Positions 15,741-25,872 are shown, numbered from the stretch's first letter. The stretch is 64,000 nt of DNA from Cellulosimicrobium marinum (GCF_020551945.1 NZ_JAJBZH010000002.1:124001-188000), one strand, 5' to 3'. The notes: generated by a model from the letters alone, not told the origin. Numbers and translations are program-made.

Positions 15741-17027
15741 ATGGCCTCGATCATGCTCACGGCGATGCCGTTCGCGGGGCACGCCCGCCCGGTCCGTGCG
15801 GTGGCGGCGGAGCTGGTGCGGCGCGGGCACGACGTCCGCGTGTACACGGGGCGGTCGTACGTGCCGCTGTTCGACGCGGTGGGCGCGCGCGGCGTGCCGT
15901 GGGTCCAGGCGCCGGAGTTCGACGAGCGCGACCTCGCGGCGACCTTCCCCCGCCTGCGCGAGCGCAAGGGGTTCCGTCAGGTGCTGGTCAACCTGCAGGA
16001 CCTGTTCCTCGGCACCGCGCCCGCGCAGTGCGAGGACCTGCTGGCCCTGCACGACGCCGAGCCGTGGGACCTGCTCGCGGGTGACCCGATGGCGCTGGGT
16101 ACCCGGTTCGCGGCCGAGCGGCTGCACCAGGAGTGGGCGTCCGTGTCGCCGGTCGCGGTGTGGCTGCCCGGCAAGGGCATCCCGCCGACGGGCCTGGGCC
16201 TGGCGCCGGCCCGCGGCCCCGCGGGGCGGGTGCGGGACGCGGTGCTCAACGCGACGACGGGGGCGTCGTCGTCGGTCCTCACCCGCCTGTACCAGCGGAC
16301 GCGGCGGGACGTGGGCCTCCCGCCCGACGGCGAGTCGTTCGCCACGATGTGGTACTCGCCGTGGCTCGTGGTCGGGGCGGGATCGCCCGGGCTGGACTAC
16401 CCGCGCGACGACCTGGGTGAGCACGTCCGCTTCGTGGGCGACCTCACCGACGACGGCGTCACCGCCCCGCCCCCCGACCTGCCGCCCGACCTGCCACCCT
16501 GGTGGGACGACGTCGTGCACGCCGAGGTCCCGGTGGTGCACGTGACGCAGGGGACGGCCAACGTGGACCCGCACGACCTGGTCCTGCCGGCGCTGGAGGC
16601 GCTCGCGGGCGAGGACGTGCTGGTCGTGGTGGGGACGGGCCACCGGACGGACCCGCTGCCGGGGCCGCTGCCCGTGAACGCGCGGGTCGCGTCGATGGTG
16701 CCGTACCCGGCGCTGCTGCCTCGGACGGCGGTGATGGTGACGAACGGTGGGTTCGGCGGGGTGCTGCAGGCGTTACGGCACGACGTCCCGCTGGTCGTCG
16801 CGGGCGGCGACCTGGACAAGCCGGAGATCGCGGCGCGCGTGGCGTGGCACGGCGCCGGGGTGAACCTGCGCACGGGGACGCCGCGCCCGGCCGCGGTGGC
16901 GGCGGCGTGCCGGGAGGTCCTCGCGGTGCCGTCGTACCGGGCGAGCGCGGCGCGGCTGGGCGCGGAGCTGCGGTCCCTCGGCGGGACGCGCGCGGCGGCC
17001 GACCTGCTGGAGGCGCGGCTGCCGTAG
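15741..17027 (+). CDS. MGT-like glycosyltransferase (GT1 type)
   Basis: 428 residues with the two-domain GT-B architecture of macrolide/UDP-glycosyltransferases. The N-terminus MASIMLTAMPFAGHARPVRA is the usual first beta-strand and glycine-rich loop. The nucleotide-sugar motif near residue 335 is VMVTNGGFGGVLQALRHDVP, where the canonical HGG is NGG. The acceptor is unknown; natural products or lipids are typical. The ATG at 15741 has only a weak ribosome binding site, but upstream sequence in frame is the start of the divergent neighbour. It is convergent with the TetR gene. Confidence 0.85.
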   Translation: MASIMLTAMPFAGHARPVRAVAAELVRRGHDVRVYTGRSYVPLFDAVGARGVPWVQAPEFDERDLAATFPRLRERKGFRQVLVNLQDLFLGTAPAQCEDLLALHDAEPWDLLAGDPMALGTRFAAERLHQEWASVSPVAVWLPGKGIPPTGLGLAPARGPAGRVRDAVLNATTGASSSVLTRLYQRTRRDVGLPPDGESFATMWYSPWLVVGAGSPGLDYPRDDLGEHVRFVGDLTDDGVTAPPPDLPPDLPPWWDDVVHAEVPVVHVTQGTANVDPHDLVLPALEALAGEDVLVVVGTGHRTDPLPGPLPVNARVASMVPYPALLPRTAVMVTNGGFGGVLQALRHDVPLVVAGGDLDKPEIAARVAWHGAGVNLRTGTPRPAAVAAACREVLAVPSYRASAARLGAELRSLGGTRAAADLLEARLP

Positions 17028-17036
17028 CGGCGTGGG

Positions 17037-17663
17037 TCAGAGGGGCAGGGCGTGGACGTCGACGGGCCCGCCGGGCAGGGGGTGCGCGGCGGGGGCGCGG
17101 AGGCCGTCGAGCACGAGCGCGTGGGCGCGGTCGTAGGCGTTGCGGGCGTCGTCGGTGCCGCGCGGCAGGGACCGGCTGACGGCCGCCATGAGGAGCACGA
17201 CGTCGCCGGCGGACACGTCCGGGCGCAGCGTCCCCTCGGCCTGGGCGGCGCGCACGAGGCCGTCGACGAGGGCGAGGAGGGAGTCACGCACGCCCTGCGT
17301 GCCGGCGTCGTCCTGGAGGGCGTGCACGTCCGCGGGGGGCGCGATGGCGACGAGCCGCAGGGCGACGCGCAGCTCGGGCGACCACGCGAGCGCCCGGGCG
17401 AGGGCGTCCCAGGCGGTGGGGGCGTCGTCGGTGGCGGTGCGGATGTCGGCGAGGACGGCGGCGACGGCGTCCTGCACGACGGCGCGCAGCAGGGCTCGGC
17501 GGTCGGGGAACCGTCGGTAGAGGGTGCCGATGCCGACGCCGGCGGCCCGTGCGACGGCGTCGAGGGCGACGTCGGCCCCGGCCTCGACGAAGAGGGTGGT
17601 GGCCGCGCTGACGATCTTCTCGCGGTTGCGCCGCGCGTCGGCGCGCAGTGCTGTCTCGGTCAT
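17037..17663 (-). CDS. TetR-family regulator
   Basis: 208 residues. The N-terminal helix-turn-helix is typical: NREKIVSAATTLFVEAGADV, ALDAVARAAGVGIGTLYRRF, PDRRALLRAVV. The C-terminal ligand domain is of the SBD-type found in many actinobacterial TetR proteins. It is divergent from the SDR gene at 17796, with a 132-bp shared promoter region containing a palindrome, so it probably represses both itself and the SDR. Confidence 0.88.
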   Translation of the reverse strand: MTETALRADARRNREKIVSAATTLFVEAGADVALDAVARAAGVGIGTLYRRFPDRRALLRAVVQDAVAAVLADIRTATDDAPTAWDALARALAWSPELRVALRLVAIAPPADVHALQDDAGTQGVRDSLLALVDGLVRAAQAEGTLRPDVSAGDVVLLMAAVSRSLPRGTDDARNAYDRAHALVLDGLRAPAAHPLPGGPVDVHALPL

Positions 17664-17731
17664 CGTCCCCTGCCGTCGCTCGTGCGGTCCGCGGCAGCGT
17701 ACCGCGGGGATCGAGCGGTAGAGTATGAAGT

Positions 17732-17746
17732 GGAGGATAACCCTCC
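17732..17746. promoter_or_regulatory. Candidate TetR operator
   Basis: GGAGGATAACCCTCC is an inverted repeat (GGAGG/CCTCC, 5-nt centre) in the divergent TetR-SDR intergenic region. It lies next to a locally AT-richer stretch (tagagtatgaag, gtttag) suited to promoters. Position and symmetry fit autoregulation by the adjacent TetR protein. Confidence 0.55.
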
Positions 17747-17795
17747 GTTTAGTCGTCGGTGGTCGGCGACACGCAACGGGAAGAGGTCGGTAGCC

Positions 17796-18614
17796 GTGGT
17801 TCAGGTCGCAGGATCGGTCGTCGTCGTCACGGGCGGCGGGAACGGGATCGGGCGCGAGGTCGTGCTCCAGCTCCTGGGCAAGGGCGCGCACGTCGTGGCC
17901 CTCGACCTCAGCGAGGTCGGGCTCAAGGAGACGCGCGTGCTCGCCGGCACGCACGACGACCGCCTGAGCACGCGCGTCGTCGACGTCACCGACCACGACG
18001 CCGTGGACGCGCTCGCCGCCGACGTCGTCGCCTCCCACGGGCACGTCGACGGCGTCGTCAACGTCGCGGGCATCATCCAGCGGTTCGTCCCCGTGGCGCA
18101 GCTCGAGCGGCGCGAGATCGAGAAGGTCGTCGCCGTGAACTTCTGGGGCGTCGTCAACGTCACGACCGCGTTCCTCCCGCACCTGCAGGCGCGACCCGCG
18201 GCGTCGCTCGTCAACGTCGCGAGCATGGGCGCGCTCGTGCCGTTCCCCGGCCAGTCCGCCTACGGCGCGAGCAAGGCCGCCGTGAAGCTGTTCACCGAGG
18301 GCCTGCAGGCGGAGCACGAGGGCACCGACCTCGCCGTGAGCATCGTGTTCCCCGGCGCGATCGGCACCGAGATCACGAAGAACTCCGGCGTCGAGACCCC
18401 CGGCGGCAAGCCCGCGGCCGAGGCCGCCGCCGAGTCCGCCCACCGCACGACGTCGCCCGTCGACGCCGCGCGGCAGATCGTCGCCGCCGTCGAGAAGGGC
18501 ACCCCGCGCGTGCGGATCGGCAAGGACGCGGTGATGCTCGACCGCCTCGCGCGCCTCATGCCGAGCCGGTCCGTGCAGATCATCGCGCGGAAGATGCGCT
18601 CCCTCGTGAGCTGA
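17796..18614 (+). CDS. Short-chain dehydrogenase/reductase
   Basis: 272 residues of the classical SDR family. The NAD(P) loop is TGGGNGIG and the catalytic set is Ser in LVNVASMGAL with YGASK (Tyr-x-x-x-Lys). The substrate cannot be told. The C-terminal extension with RIGKDAVMLDRLARLMPSRS resembles SDRs linked to lipid or steroid metabolism. The GTG at 17796 is supported by gaagaggtcgg upstream. It is probably controlled by the divergent TetR protein. Confidence 0.88.
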   Translation: MVQVAGSVVVVTGGGNGIGREVVLQLLGKGAHVVALDLSEVGLKETRVLAGTHDDRLSTRVVDVTDHDAVDALAADVVASHGHVDGVVNVAGIIQRFVPVAQLERREIEKVVAVNFWGVVNVTTAFLPHLQARPAASLVNVASMGALVPFPGQSAYGASKAAVKLFTEGLQAEHEGTDLAVSIVFPGAIGTEITKNSGVETPGGKPAAEAAAESAHRTTSPVDAARQIVAAVEKGTPRVRIGKDAVMLDRLARLMPSRSVQIIARKMRSLVS

Positions 18615-18624
18615 GCCGGTCCCC

Positions 18625-21600
18625 TCAGGAGCCGCAGAGCGTCGCCACCACCTGACCCGTCCCCGGGTGCCCCGGGTTGCCCTGGTACCCGGGGTCGGTC
18701 CGCACGACGACGACCTTCTCGACCGTGCCCGTCGTCACCGACCCCTTCTTCACCGGGTCGGCGGTCACGACGACGGCCATGTACGGCGGCACGGTCGCCG
18801 GCGGGTGCCCGCTGTTGCCCGGCCGGGAGGTCCACGTCGCGCCGCAGGTCGGCGTCGCGCCGTCCTCGCCGACGAACCCCTTGAAGGCGTTCGGCCCGCC
18901 GCCGTTGCGCGAGGCCCACTGCGACCCCCAGAAGTACACGTCGTCGCCGTCACCCGGGGCGGTGTCCGCGCCGACCGCGTAGAAGCCGCCGACCGGCCAC
19001 GACCAGTCCTCGCACGCGTCGCCGGTGCCGTCGCCGTCGGTGTCGGTCTGCGCCGGGTCGGGGTACGCGGGGCACACGTCCACCCCGTCGTCCACGCCGT
19101 CCCCGTCCGTGTCCGGGTCGAGGTACGTCGCCGTCACGGTGCACCGGGCGTCCTGCCCGACGACGAGCGTGACCGTGCCGTCCGCGGCGCAGTCGCCGCC
19201 CACGACGACCGTGTAGCCGTCGGGAGCGGTCGCCGCGACGGCCCGGGTGCCTGCCGTGGTCGCGACGGGCACCCCGTTCGTGACCGGGGCGCCGTCGAGG
19301 GTGAGCGCGACCTCCGACACCTCGGCCGTGCCGCCGTCCACCACGACGTCCGTCGTGACGACCGGGGCGACGTCGTCCACCGTGACGACGCACGTCAGGT
19401 CGTCGCCGTGCTCGAGCGTCACGGGCGCCGCGCACGCGTCGGACAGCGTGGCCGTGTAGCCCGGCGGCACCGTGCCAGGCGCGACGGAGTACGTCCCCGG
19501 CGCGAGCTCGTGGACCACGCCCTGAGCGTTCCCGGTCGCCACGGCGACCACGGCTCCGTCGCGGCTGACCTCGACGGCGACGTCGGCCGGTGCCGCCGTC
19601 CCGCCGGCGTCGTTCACGACGCGGGTCACCACCGTCAGGCGGGGCCGCTCGACGACGGTGTCCGTGTCCGTCGCGGTGTTGTTGTCCGGGGTGAGGTCGG
19701 CGCCGTTCGCGCCGTCGTCCACGGCGTGCGCCGTCACCGCGAGGGTCTCGCCGTGCCCGGGCAGCACCCGGACGGTGAGGGTGCGCGTGAGGGTGGCGCC
19801 GGCCGCCAGGTCGACGGACGGCCAGGTGACGACCTGGCCCGCGGAGGTGCCGTCGTCGGACGCGGCGACGAACGACACCCCGGCCGGCAGCGTGACCGTC
19901 AGCGCGGCGCCCGCGGCGTCCGCCTCACCCGTGTTGGCGACGCTCACCGTGTACTCGACCTCGTCGCCCACGCCCACGACGGTCCGCCCGTCGTCGACGG
20001 TCGTGACGAGGTCGGGGCGCTGCGTGATCTGCGTGACGCACCCGGAGAGCAGCGCCTCGAGCACCGGGGTGGGGTTCGCCCCGAACGTCCCGATGTCGAA
20101 CACGGCGCCGCCGCTGCCCAGCGCGAGGTCCTGGTAGCCCTGCGACCCCGTGCCCGGCGTGACGATCGAGTAGAGCACCGCCCCGCGAGCGGCGAGCGCG
20201 GCGCGCGCGTCCGCGACGGTCACGCCGAGGGCCTGCTGGACCGGCTCGTCCGCGACGAGGACGAGGCACACCCCGGCACCCGGTCGCAGTCCCGCAGCCG
20301 GGCCGAGGGCGTCGACGATCGCGTTCACGCCCGGCTCCGTCCCCCCGCTCGTGGTGAGCGCGGCCGCGGCGGCGGTCACCTCGTCGAGGTTGTCGGTCGG
20401 CGGGACGTGCAGGTGGGGGAGGTACCCGGCGCGCCCCGGCAGGTCGTGGTCGGACCCGGCGCCGAAGCCCCACAGCCCGATCTGGTGGTCGATGCTCGCG
20501 GCGAGCTGGTTGGAGATCGACACGACGTTGTTGCGCACCGCGGCCTGGTAGGAGCCCATGGACCCCGACTCGTCGACGAGGAACACCACGTCGCCCGGCG
20601 GCCGCAGCGCGGTGCTCACGGCGTCCGTGTCGGTCGCGGCCCGGCGCACCCGGTCGCCCGCGTACGTCCCGGTGACCGTCCCGCTCGGCCCCGCGAACGG
20701 CAGCGTGCCGCGGACCGCGCCGTCCGTGTCCGTGACGAGGGTGGTGGTCGCGCCGCCGAGGTCGAGCGTCACGTCCGCCCCGGGGAGCGGGGTCCACGTC
20801 TCGCGGTCCCACAGCACCGCCCGCACGTCCACGTCGCCGCCGGCGGCCGTCCCGGGGACGGGGTGCACCGACAGGTACGTGCGGCGCGTGCTCACGGTCA
20901 CCGTCGACGTGTCGGTCCGGGAGCCGCCGTCCTTGTCCGTCACGGTGAGCGTCGCGGTGTACGTGCCGGCCTCGGTGTAGGTGTGGGGCACGCGGACCGT
21001 GCTCGTGGAGCACGGCTGCACGTCCGCCGTCGTGCCGTCGCCGAACTCCCAGCGGCACGCGAGCGTCGCGCGGTCACCCGTCCCGGGGTCGCTCGCGCTC
21101 GCGGCGGGCGTCCAGGCGGCGTCGACGAAGACCGACGTGTTCGCGCCCGCGTCCGCGGTCGGCGGCGCGTTCGTCACGGTCACGGTCCGGGTCGTGCTGC
21201 CCTGCCCCCCGCGCGAGTCGGTGACGTCGAGGCGCACGTCGTACGCGCCGTCGTCCCCGAAGGCCTTGGCCGGGGCGAGCGTGCCCGTGGTGGTGGACCC
21301 GTCGCCCCACGTCCACGTGCGGGCCGTGACGGCACGGTCGGGCGTCGGCGTGGTGTCGCGGAACGTCGCGCTCGTGCCCTCGGCGACGGTCGCCGGGCCG
21401 CTCGACGCGACGGCGGGCGGCGTGACCACGGTCTGGGGGAGCGTCGTGCTCGCCGTGCGACCCGCGGCGTCCGTCACGGTGAGCGTGACGTCGTACGTGC
21501 CGGGCGCCGCGAACGTGTGCGTGGGGCTCGGCTCCGCGGACGTCGTGCCGTCGCCGAAGTCCCACGCCCACGCGACGACGTCGTCGTCCGGGTCGCGCGT

Positions 21601-24600
21601 GGTGTCGCGGAACGTCACCGTCGCGTCGCCCACCTGCCCCGTGAGCAGGCGCAGCTCGTCGACCGCGACGTAGCCCGTCGTGCCCCAGCGGTCCCGGGCG
21701 TCCAGCCGGGCGAAGCGCGCCTCCACCGGGCGGTCGAGGGGGAAGGTCTGGAGGGAGGCGTCGTTCGCCAGCCGCGCGGTGAGCGCGGCGGCGAGGTCGT
21801 CCGGCGCGGAGCCCGTCGTGGACACCGACACCTGGAAGTCGCGCAGCCGCGACCCGGACGACGCGGAACGGACCTCGACGGCGTCGACGAGGTACCGCGC
21901 GCCGAGGTCGAGCGTCACCCACTGGTCCGTGACCTGCCCGCTCGCGCTGCGCCACGGGCGCGACCCGTCCGGGTAGTCGACGTCCACCATCTCCTGGGCC
22001 GCGTACGTGGTGGACGCCTGGCTGGAGTACCCGGTGACGCTCGCCCCGTGGTGCACCAGCGCGACGTCCGTCCGGCCAGCGTCCGGCAGCGGGGAGAACG
22101 ACGGCACGGGCGGGCCGGACACGTCGACGGCCCGGGTCACCACCTCGGACACCGCGCCGAGGGTGTCCGTCACGCGCAGCGCGACGGTCGCGTCCGCGGC
22201 GAAGACGTGCTCGGGCGACTGCTCCGTGCTGTCCACGTCGAAGGTCGTGCCGTCGTGGTCGAGGTCCCACTCCCAGCGGGCGATGCCGTCGGCATCCGTG
22301 GACGCGTCCACGAGACGGACCGGCGCGCCGATCTCCGGCTCCGCGGGCTCGACGGTGAACGCGGCCACGGGCCGGTCCGTGACGACGACGTCCTGCGTGA
22401 CGTCCGACGACTCGCCGTCGTCGTCCGTGACCGTCAGCGTCACGGGGTGGCGGCCGGCGGCCGGCCACACGTGCTCGACCGAGGCGGTGGTCGCGTCGGT
22501 CGTGCCGTCGGCGTCGAGGTCCCACGCCCGCGAGCGCACCTCGCCGTCGGGGTCGGTGGAGGTGTCGGTCAGCGTGACGGTCTCCCCGACGACGCCCGGC
22601 TGGGGCGCGACGTCGAAGCCCGCCTCGGGCGGACCGGAGTCGCGCGTGCCCGGGTCGCAGTCGTCGTCCACCCCGTTGCCCGGTACCTCGGCCGCGCCGG
22701 GGTGGGCCGTCGCGTCGTCGTCCGCGCAGTCCACGTTCGCGCGCCAGCCGTCGCCGTCGGCGTCGGGGTGCACCACGAGGACCGACCAGCGGGCGGTGCG
22801 TCGTGCAGTGCCGTCGGACACGACGGCGCGCACGTCGTGCGCCGCGGGGTCCGCGGTGGCCGCCGTGACGGTGAACGTGCCGCCGGTTCCTGCGGGCTCG
22901 CCGTCGAGCTCCCACGTGGGGACGAGGGCGCCGCCGTCGCGACCCGTCCCCGTCGCGGACAGGTCGACCGACGACCCGATCTCCACCTCGACGACGCCGG
23001 CGTCGGGTGCCGGGCTGAGCCCGCCGATCGTCACGCCCGTCGCGCCCGCCGTCGTCGACACGGTCGCGACGTCCACGCCCAGGCGCCCGTCCGCGTCCGT
23101 GACCTGCACCGCGACGAGGTGGTCGCCCGTCGTCGTGGGCGTGACGCTCGCCGTGGCACCGGTCGCGTCGTCGAACGCGCCGTCGCCGTCGAGGTCCCAC
23201 GCCACGGTCGCGCAGGTGGTGCACGTCGCCGTGACGGTCACCGACCCGCCCAGCTCCACCGTGTAGGGCCCGCCGGCGTCCACGACGGGGCGCTCCGGGA
23301 CGCCGCGTGCGGCGACGGCCGTCTCGAGCTCGGCGACCACGGGACCCATGTCGTCCGCGATGCCGACGAACGCCGACGACATGGAGGCGTTGGCCGTCGC
23401 CTGGGCGTCCACGAGGTCCTCGACGGAGGTGAACGCGTGGTCGAGCTCGACGTCCTCGACGAGCACGCGGTTGAGCTCGTCGATCTCCGTGGGCGTGAAC
23501 CCGGCGTTGCGCAGGGACCGCTCCTCGGCGTCCGCGAGCCCGTCCGCCGCCACGCGGTCCTGCAGGTCGCGCAGGTCCTGCGTCGCCACGTCGAGGTCGA
23601 CCCCCTGCGCGTCGAGCGTCGCGAGGAACGCCGCCGCCGCGGTGTCCTGCTGCTCCAGGACGAGCGCGAGGTCCGCGGCCCTCGCCTGGACGTCGCGCCC
23701 GTGCATGAGGGCGGCCGCGACGTCGTCCTTCTCCGCGGCGCCCTGGTACTTCTCCATCGACGCGAGGTAGGAGCGCGTGAGGGTCTCCCCCTGCGCGGCC
23801 GTGTCCGCCCAGTCCGCCAGGGCCGCACCCACGGGGTCGCCCGACGGCCAGTCGAACCGCGCCACGGTGCCCGGGAGGACCGGGTCGGCGAAGTCCGGGT
23901 CCGGCGGGTCCGCCGCGATCCCCTCGTAGTGCCGGGAGTGGTTGACGACGGTCCGCACGACCTCCATCTGCAGCCGCAGCGTGTCCTGGATGCTCACCGT
24001 CGGGCACCAGGGGCTCACGGGTGCGCCGCCGGGCGCCGCCGGCACGAGGGGCGTGCTGCACACGTACGTCAGGTAGAACTGCATGAAGCCCGCCATGTCC
24101 CGCACCATCGCGGCCGAGACGAGCTCGTACGTGCTGTACACGGTGAACAGCACCGTGTACGCGAGGGCGGCCTCCCGCCAGTGGTCCGCCTCCGCCGCCG
24201 CGGCGCTCTTCATGGCGGCGATCGCGCCCGACGGGAGGTCCGGCACGCTGCTCGGGATCGCGACGGAAAACGCCTCGCGCTGGATCGAGTCCGACCCGTC
24301 GAAGACGCCGTTCTGGCACGTGTCCTCGACCACGTCGTACGTGCCCGTCCCGAGGGTGCCGCCGGGCGCCGTGATGGCGACCTGCTCGTCGATCACGGCG
24401 CTGCCGAGGAGGAAGCTCTGGATCGTGTTCGGCGTGCCGCTGACGTCGGACAACGTGCCCCCCGCGCTCACGGAACCCGTCGGCACGACGTACACGTCCG
24501 ACGTCGTCTCGATGAAGTCGCAGTCGCGCGTCAGCCCGCCCGTCTCGATGAGGACCACCTCGTTGGGCCCGTAGACGGACTTCCCGAACTGGAACGTGGC

Positions 24601-24699
24601 GGCGTTCGCCGCGGCCGGGGCGGCGACCACCACCGAGCCGCCGGCGGCGAGCGCCGTGGCGAGCACGGCGGCGGTGAGGGCGCGGGCAGGGGTGCGCAT
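18625..24699 (-). CDS. Giant secreted multidomain protein (PKD, discoidin, VWA, DUF11)
   Basis: 2024 residues with a Sec signal peptide (ALTAAVLATALAAGGSVVVA, cut near APAAANA). Order by approximate residue: helical unique region 30-470, PKD 473-550, DxDGDG metal-binding motif (DADGDGWRANVDCADDD) about 650, PKD repeats about 690-860, F5/8C discoidin domain 890-1016, three PKD repeats 1023-1266 (WDFGDGTTS, WTWGDGST, WEFGDGTT). Then come a VWA domain with MIDAS DESGSMGSY near 1370, a DUF11 repeat (VANTGEADAAG) about 1570-1650, SpaA-like repeats, a thrombospondin type 3 Ca motif (DTDGDGTGDACED) near 1885, and a C-terminal domain ending LCGS. No LPXTG anchor is present. It is likely a secreted adhesin or polysaccharide-binding protein; substrate unknown. 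The ATG at 24699 gives the signal peptide; the frame open to 25794 was rejected. Confidence 0.88.
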   Translation of the reverse strand: MRTPARALTAAVLATALAAGGSVVVAAPAAANAATFQFGKSVYGPNEVVLIETGGLTRDCDFIETTSDVYVVPTGSVSAGGTLSDVSGTPNTIQSFLLGSAVIDEQVAITAPGGTLGTGTYDVVEDTCQNGVFDGSDSIQREAFSVAIPSSVPDLPSGAIAAMKSAAAAEADHWREAALAYTVLFTVYSTYELVSAAMVRDMAGFMQFYLTYVCSTPLVPAAPGGAPVSPWCPTVSIQDTLRLQMEVVRTVVNHSRHYEGIAADPPDPDFADPVLPGTVARFDWPSGDPVGAALADWADTAAQGETLTRSYLASMEKYQGAAEKDDVAAALMHGRDVQARAADLALVLEQQDTAAAAFLATLDAQGVDLDVATQDLRDLQDRVAADGLADAEERSLRNAGFTPTEIDELNRVLVEDVELDHAFTSVEDLVDAQATANASMSSAFVGIADDMGPVVAELETAVAARGVPERPVVDAGGPYTVELGGSVTVTATCTTCATVAWDLDGDGAFDDATGATASVTPTTTGDHLVAVQVTDADGRLGVDVATVSTTAGATGVTIGGLSPAPDAGVVEVEIGSSVDLSATGTGRDGGALVPTWELDGEPAGTGGTFTVTAATADPAAHDVRAVVSDGTARRTARWSVLVVHPDADGDGWRANVDCADDDATAHPGAAEVPGNGVDDDCDPGTRDSGPPEAGFDVAPQPGVVGETVTLTDTSTDPDGEVRSRAWDLDADGTTDATTASVEHVWPAAGRHPVTLTVTDDDGESSDVTQDVVVTDRPVAAFTVEPAEPEIGAPVRLVDASTDADGIARWEWDLDHDGTTFDVDSTEQSPEHVFAADATVALRVTDTLGAVSEVVTRAVDVSGPPVPSFSPLPDAGRTDVALVHHGASVTGYSSQASTTYAAQEMVDVDYPDGSRPWRSASGQVTDQWVTLDLGARYLVDAVEVRSASSGSRLRDFQVSVSTTGSAPDDLAAALTARLANDASLQTFPLDRPVEARFARLDARDRWGTTGYVAVDELRLLTGQVGDATVTFRDTTRDPDDDVVAWAWDFGDGTTSAEPSPTHTFAAPGTYDVTLTVTDAAGRTASTTLPQTVVTPPAVASSGPATVAEGTSATFRDTTPTPDRAVTARTWTWGDGSTTTGTLAPAKAFGDDGAYDVRLDVTDSRGGQGSTTRTVTVTNAPPTADAGANTSVFVDAAWTPAASASDPGTGDRATLACRWEFGDGTTADVQPCSTSTVRVPHTYTEAGTYTATLTVTDKDGGSRTDTSTVTVSTRRTYLSVHPVPGTAAGGDVDVRAVLWDRETWTPLPGADVTLDLGGATTTLVTDTDGAVRGTLPFAGPSGTVTGTYAGDRVRRAATDTDAVSTALRPPGDVVFLVDESGSMGSYQAAVRNNVVSISNQLAASIDHQIGLWGFGAGSDHDLPGRAGYLPHLHVPPTDNLDEVTAAAAALTTSGGTEPGVNAIVDALGPAAGLRPGAGVCLVLVADEPVQQALGVTVADARAALAARGAVLYSIVTPGTGSQGYQDLALGSGGAVFDIGTFGANPTPVLEALLSGCVTQITQRPDLVTTVDDGRTVVGVGDEVEYTVSVANTGEADAAGAALTVTLPAGVSFVAASDDGTSAGQVVTWPSVDLAAGATLTRTLTVRVLPGHGETLAVTAHAVDDGANGADLTPDNNTATDTDTVVERPRLTVVTRVVNDAGGTAAPADVAVEVSRDGAVVAVATGNAQGVVHELAPGTYSVAPGTVPPGYTATLSDACAAPVTLEHGDDLTCVVTVDDVAPVVTTDVVVDGGTAEVSEVALTLDGAPVTNGVPVATTAGTRAVAATAPDGYTVVVGGDCAADGTVTLVVGQDARCTVTATYLDPDTDGDGVDDGVDVCPAYPDPAQTDTDGDGTGDACEDWSWPVGGFYAVGADTAPGDGDDVYFWGSQWASRNGGGPNAFKGFVGEDGATPTCGATWTSRPGNSGHPPATVPPYMAVVVTADPVKKGSVTTGTVEKVVVVRTDPGYQGNPGHPGTGQVVATLCGS

Positions 24700-24816
24700 G
24701 CGGGTCTCCCGTCGGGTCGGGCCGGCGGAACGCCGTGCGGGGACATCCTCGCGGCGCCCGGTCCGGGTGTCGAGGATGAAGTTCGCCCGTCGGTGCAGGT
24801 CAGCGAGGGTGACACG

Positions 24817-25836
24817 GTGCGTGAGGCACACTGGTCCCGCCCGGACGGCCCGGGGAACACGCGACCGCAGGGGGTGGGGACGATCCCCGGACCGCAGCGC
24901 CCTGGACAGCAGCACCCCGGACCGCAATACCCCGGACCGCAGGACCCGGGATCGGAGCACGGCCCCGACCCGACCGGCGTCGACCTCTCGGCCCTGCGCC
25001 GTCGGGCCACCGGGGGCGAGGCGCGCACGGTCCGTGCGCTCGCGCTCGCGGGCGAGCTCGGCGAGCCGAGCGCGGAGGCCGCCCGGGGGGCGGCACGTGC
25101 GGCGCCGATCGTCGCGGGCGTCGTCGGCGGGCTGCTGCTGCTCGTCCTCGTCGCCTCCTACGTCGTCATGCTGGCGCAGAGCGGCCTCGACGCCGGCGAC
25201 CTGCTCGTGTTCCTCGTCCTCCTCCTGCTGGCCGCCGTGGTGACCGGCGGGGTCGTCCTGCTGGTGCGGTCCGCGCAGTCGCGGTCGTGGCGTCGCCGGG
25301 CCCTGCTCCTCGCGCTCGCCCGCGCTAACGGCGCCCGCTTCGAGGTCGCAGCACCGCCCGACGGGCTGCCCGACCGCCTGTTCCGCCACGGCCCCGGGCG
25401 GCAGGTCAAGGACGTCGTCGCCTGGCCCGACGACGCGGGCGGCGTCGTGTGCGGCACGGCGACCGCGGCCAGTGGCCAGTACGCCGTCGTGCACCGGTTC
25501 GTCGTCGTCCCGCTGGACCTGTCCCCGTCGGAGGCGGACGGCCGCGTCGTCGTCGCGCTCGGCCACCGGGACGGCATCGTCCAGGGCTTCCCGCCGCTGC
25601 TCTCGCGCGACTCGACCCGCACCGTGTACGCGACGGCTGACGACCGCCGGCTCGCCGAGCGTGTCGTCACCGACGACCTCGCCGCGCTCCTCGCCGAGCC
25701 CCGCTACGGCCTCGACGCCGAGGTCGCCGACGGGCGGTTCGTCGCCTGGACGCCCCTCGCGCCCGACCCGACGGACGAGCGCGCCTGGCGCCACCTGCTC
25801 GTCGTCGCCGCCACGGTGCGCGCGACCACCCGCTGA
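24817..25836 (+). CDS. Membrane protein of unknown function with Pro/Gln/Gly-rich N-terminus
   Basis: 339 residues from a GTG at 24817 (cgaggg site upstream). The first ~50 residues hold GPQ/PGPQ repeats. Two adjacent transmembrane segments follow (IVAGVVGGLLLLVLVASYVV and LLVFLVLLLLAAVVTGGVVL). A soluble C-terminal domain of about 180 residues has no family I recognise (GGVVCGTATAASGQYAVVHR, FVAWTPLAPDPTDERAW). It is divergent from the giant surface protein. Codon use is native. Confidence 0.78.
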   Translation: MREAHWSRPDGPGNTRPQGVGTIPGPQRPGQQHPGPQYPGPQDPGSEHGPDPTGVDLSALRRRATGGEARTVRALALAGELGEPSAEAARGAARAAPIVAGVVGGLLLLVLVASYVVMLAQSGLDAGDLLVFLVLLLLAAVVTGGVVLLVRSAQSRSWRRRALLLALARANGARFEVAAPPDGLPDRLFRHGPGRQVKDVVAWPDDAGGVVCGTATAASGQYAVVHRFVVVPLDLSPSEADGRVVVALGHRDGIVQGFPPLLSRDSTRTVYATADDRRLAERVVTDDLAALLAEPRYGLDAEVADGRFVAWTPLAPDPTDERAWRHLLVVAATVRATTR

Positions 25837-25872
25837 GCGGACGGCGCGCGCACCCTGGCGGCGCGCCGGGCG

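Noticed and set aside
18667-25836. A 2389-residue plus-strand frame over the PKD protein gene
   Set aside because: Arg/Gly/Val-rich composition without any family pattern. It is the antisense shadow of the real minus-strand gene, which has a signal peptide and domains. Only the last 339 codons (from 24817) form a genuine gene.
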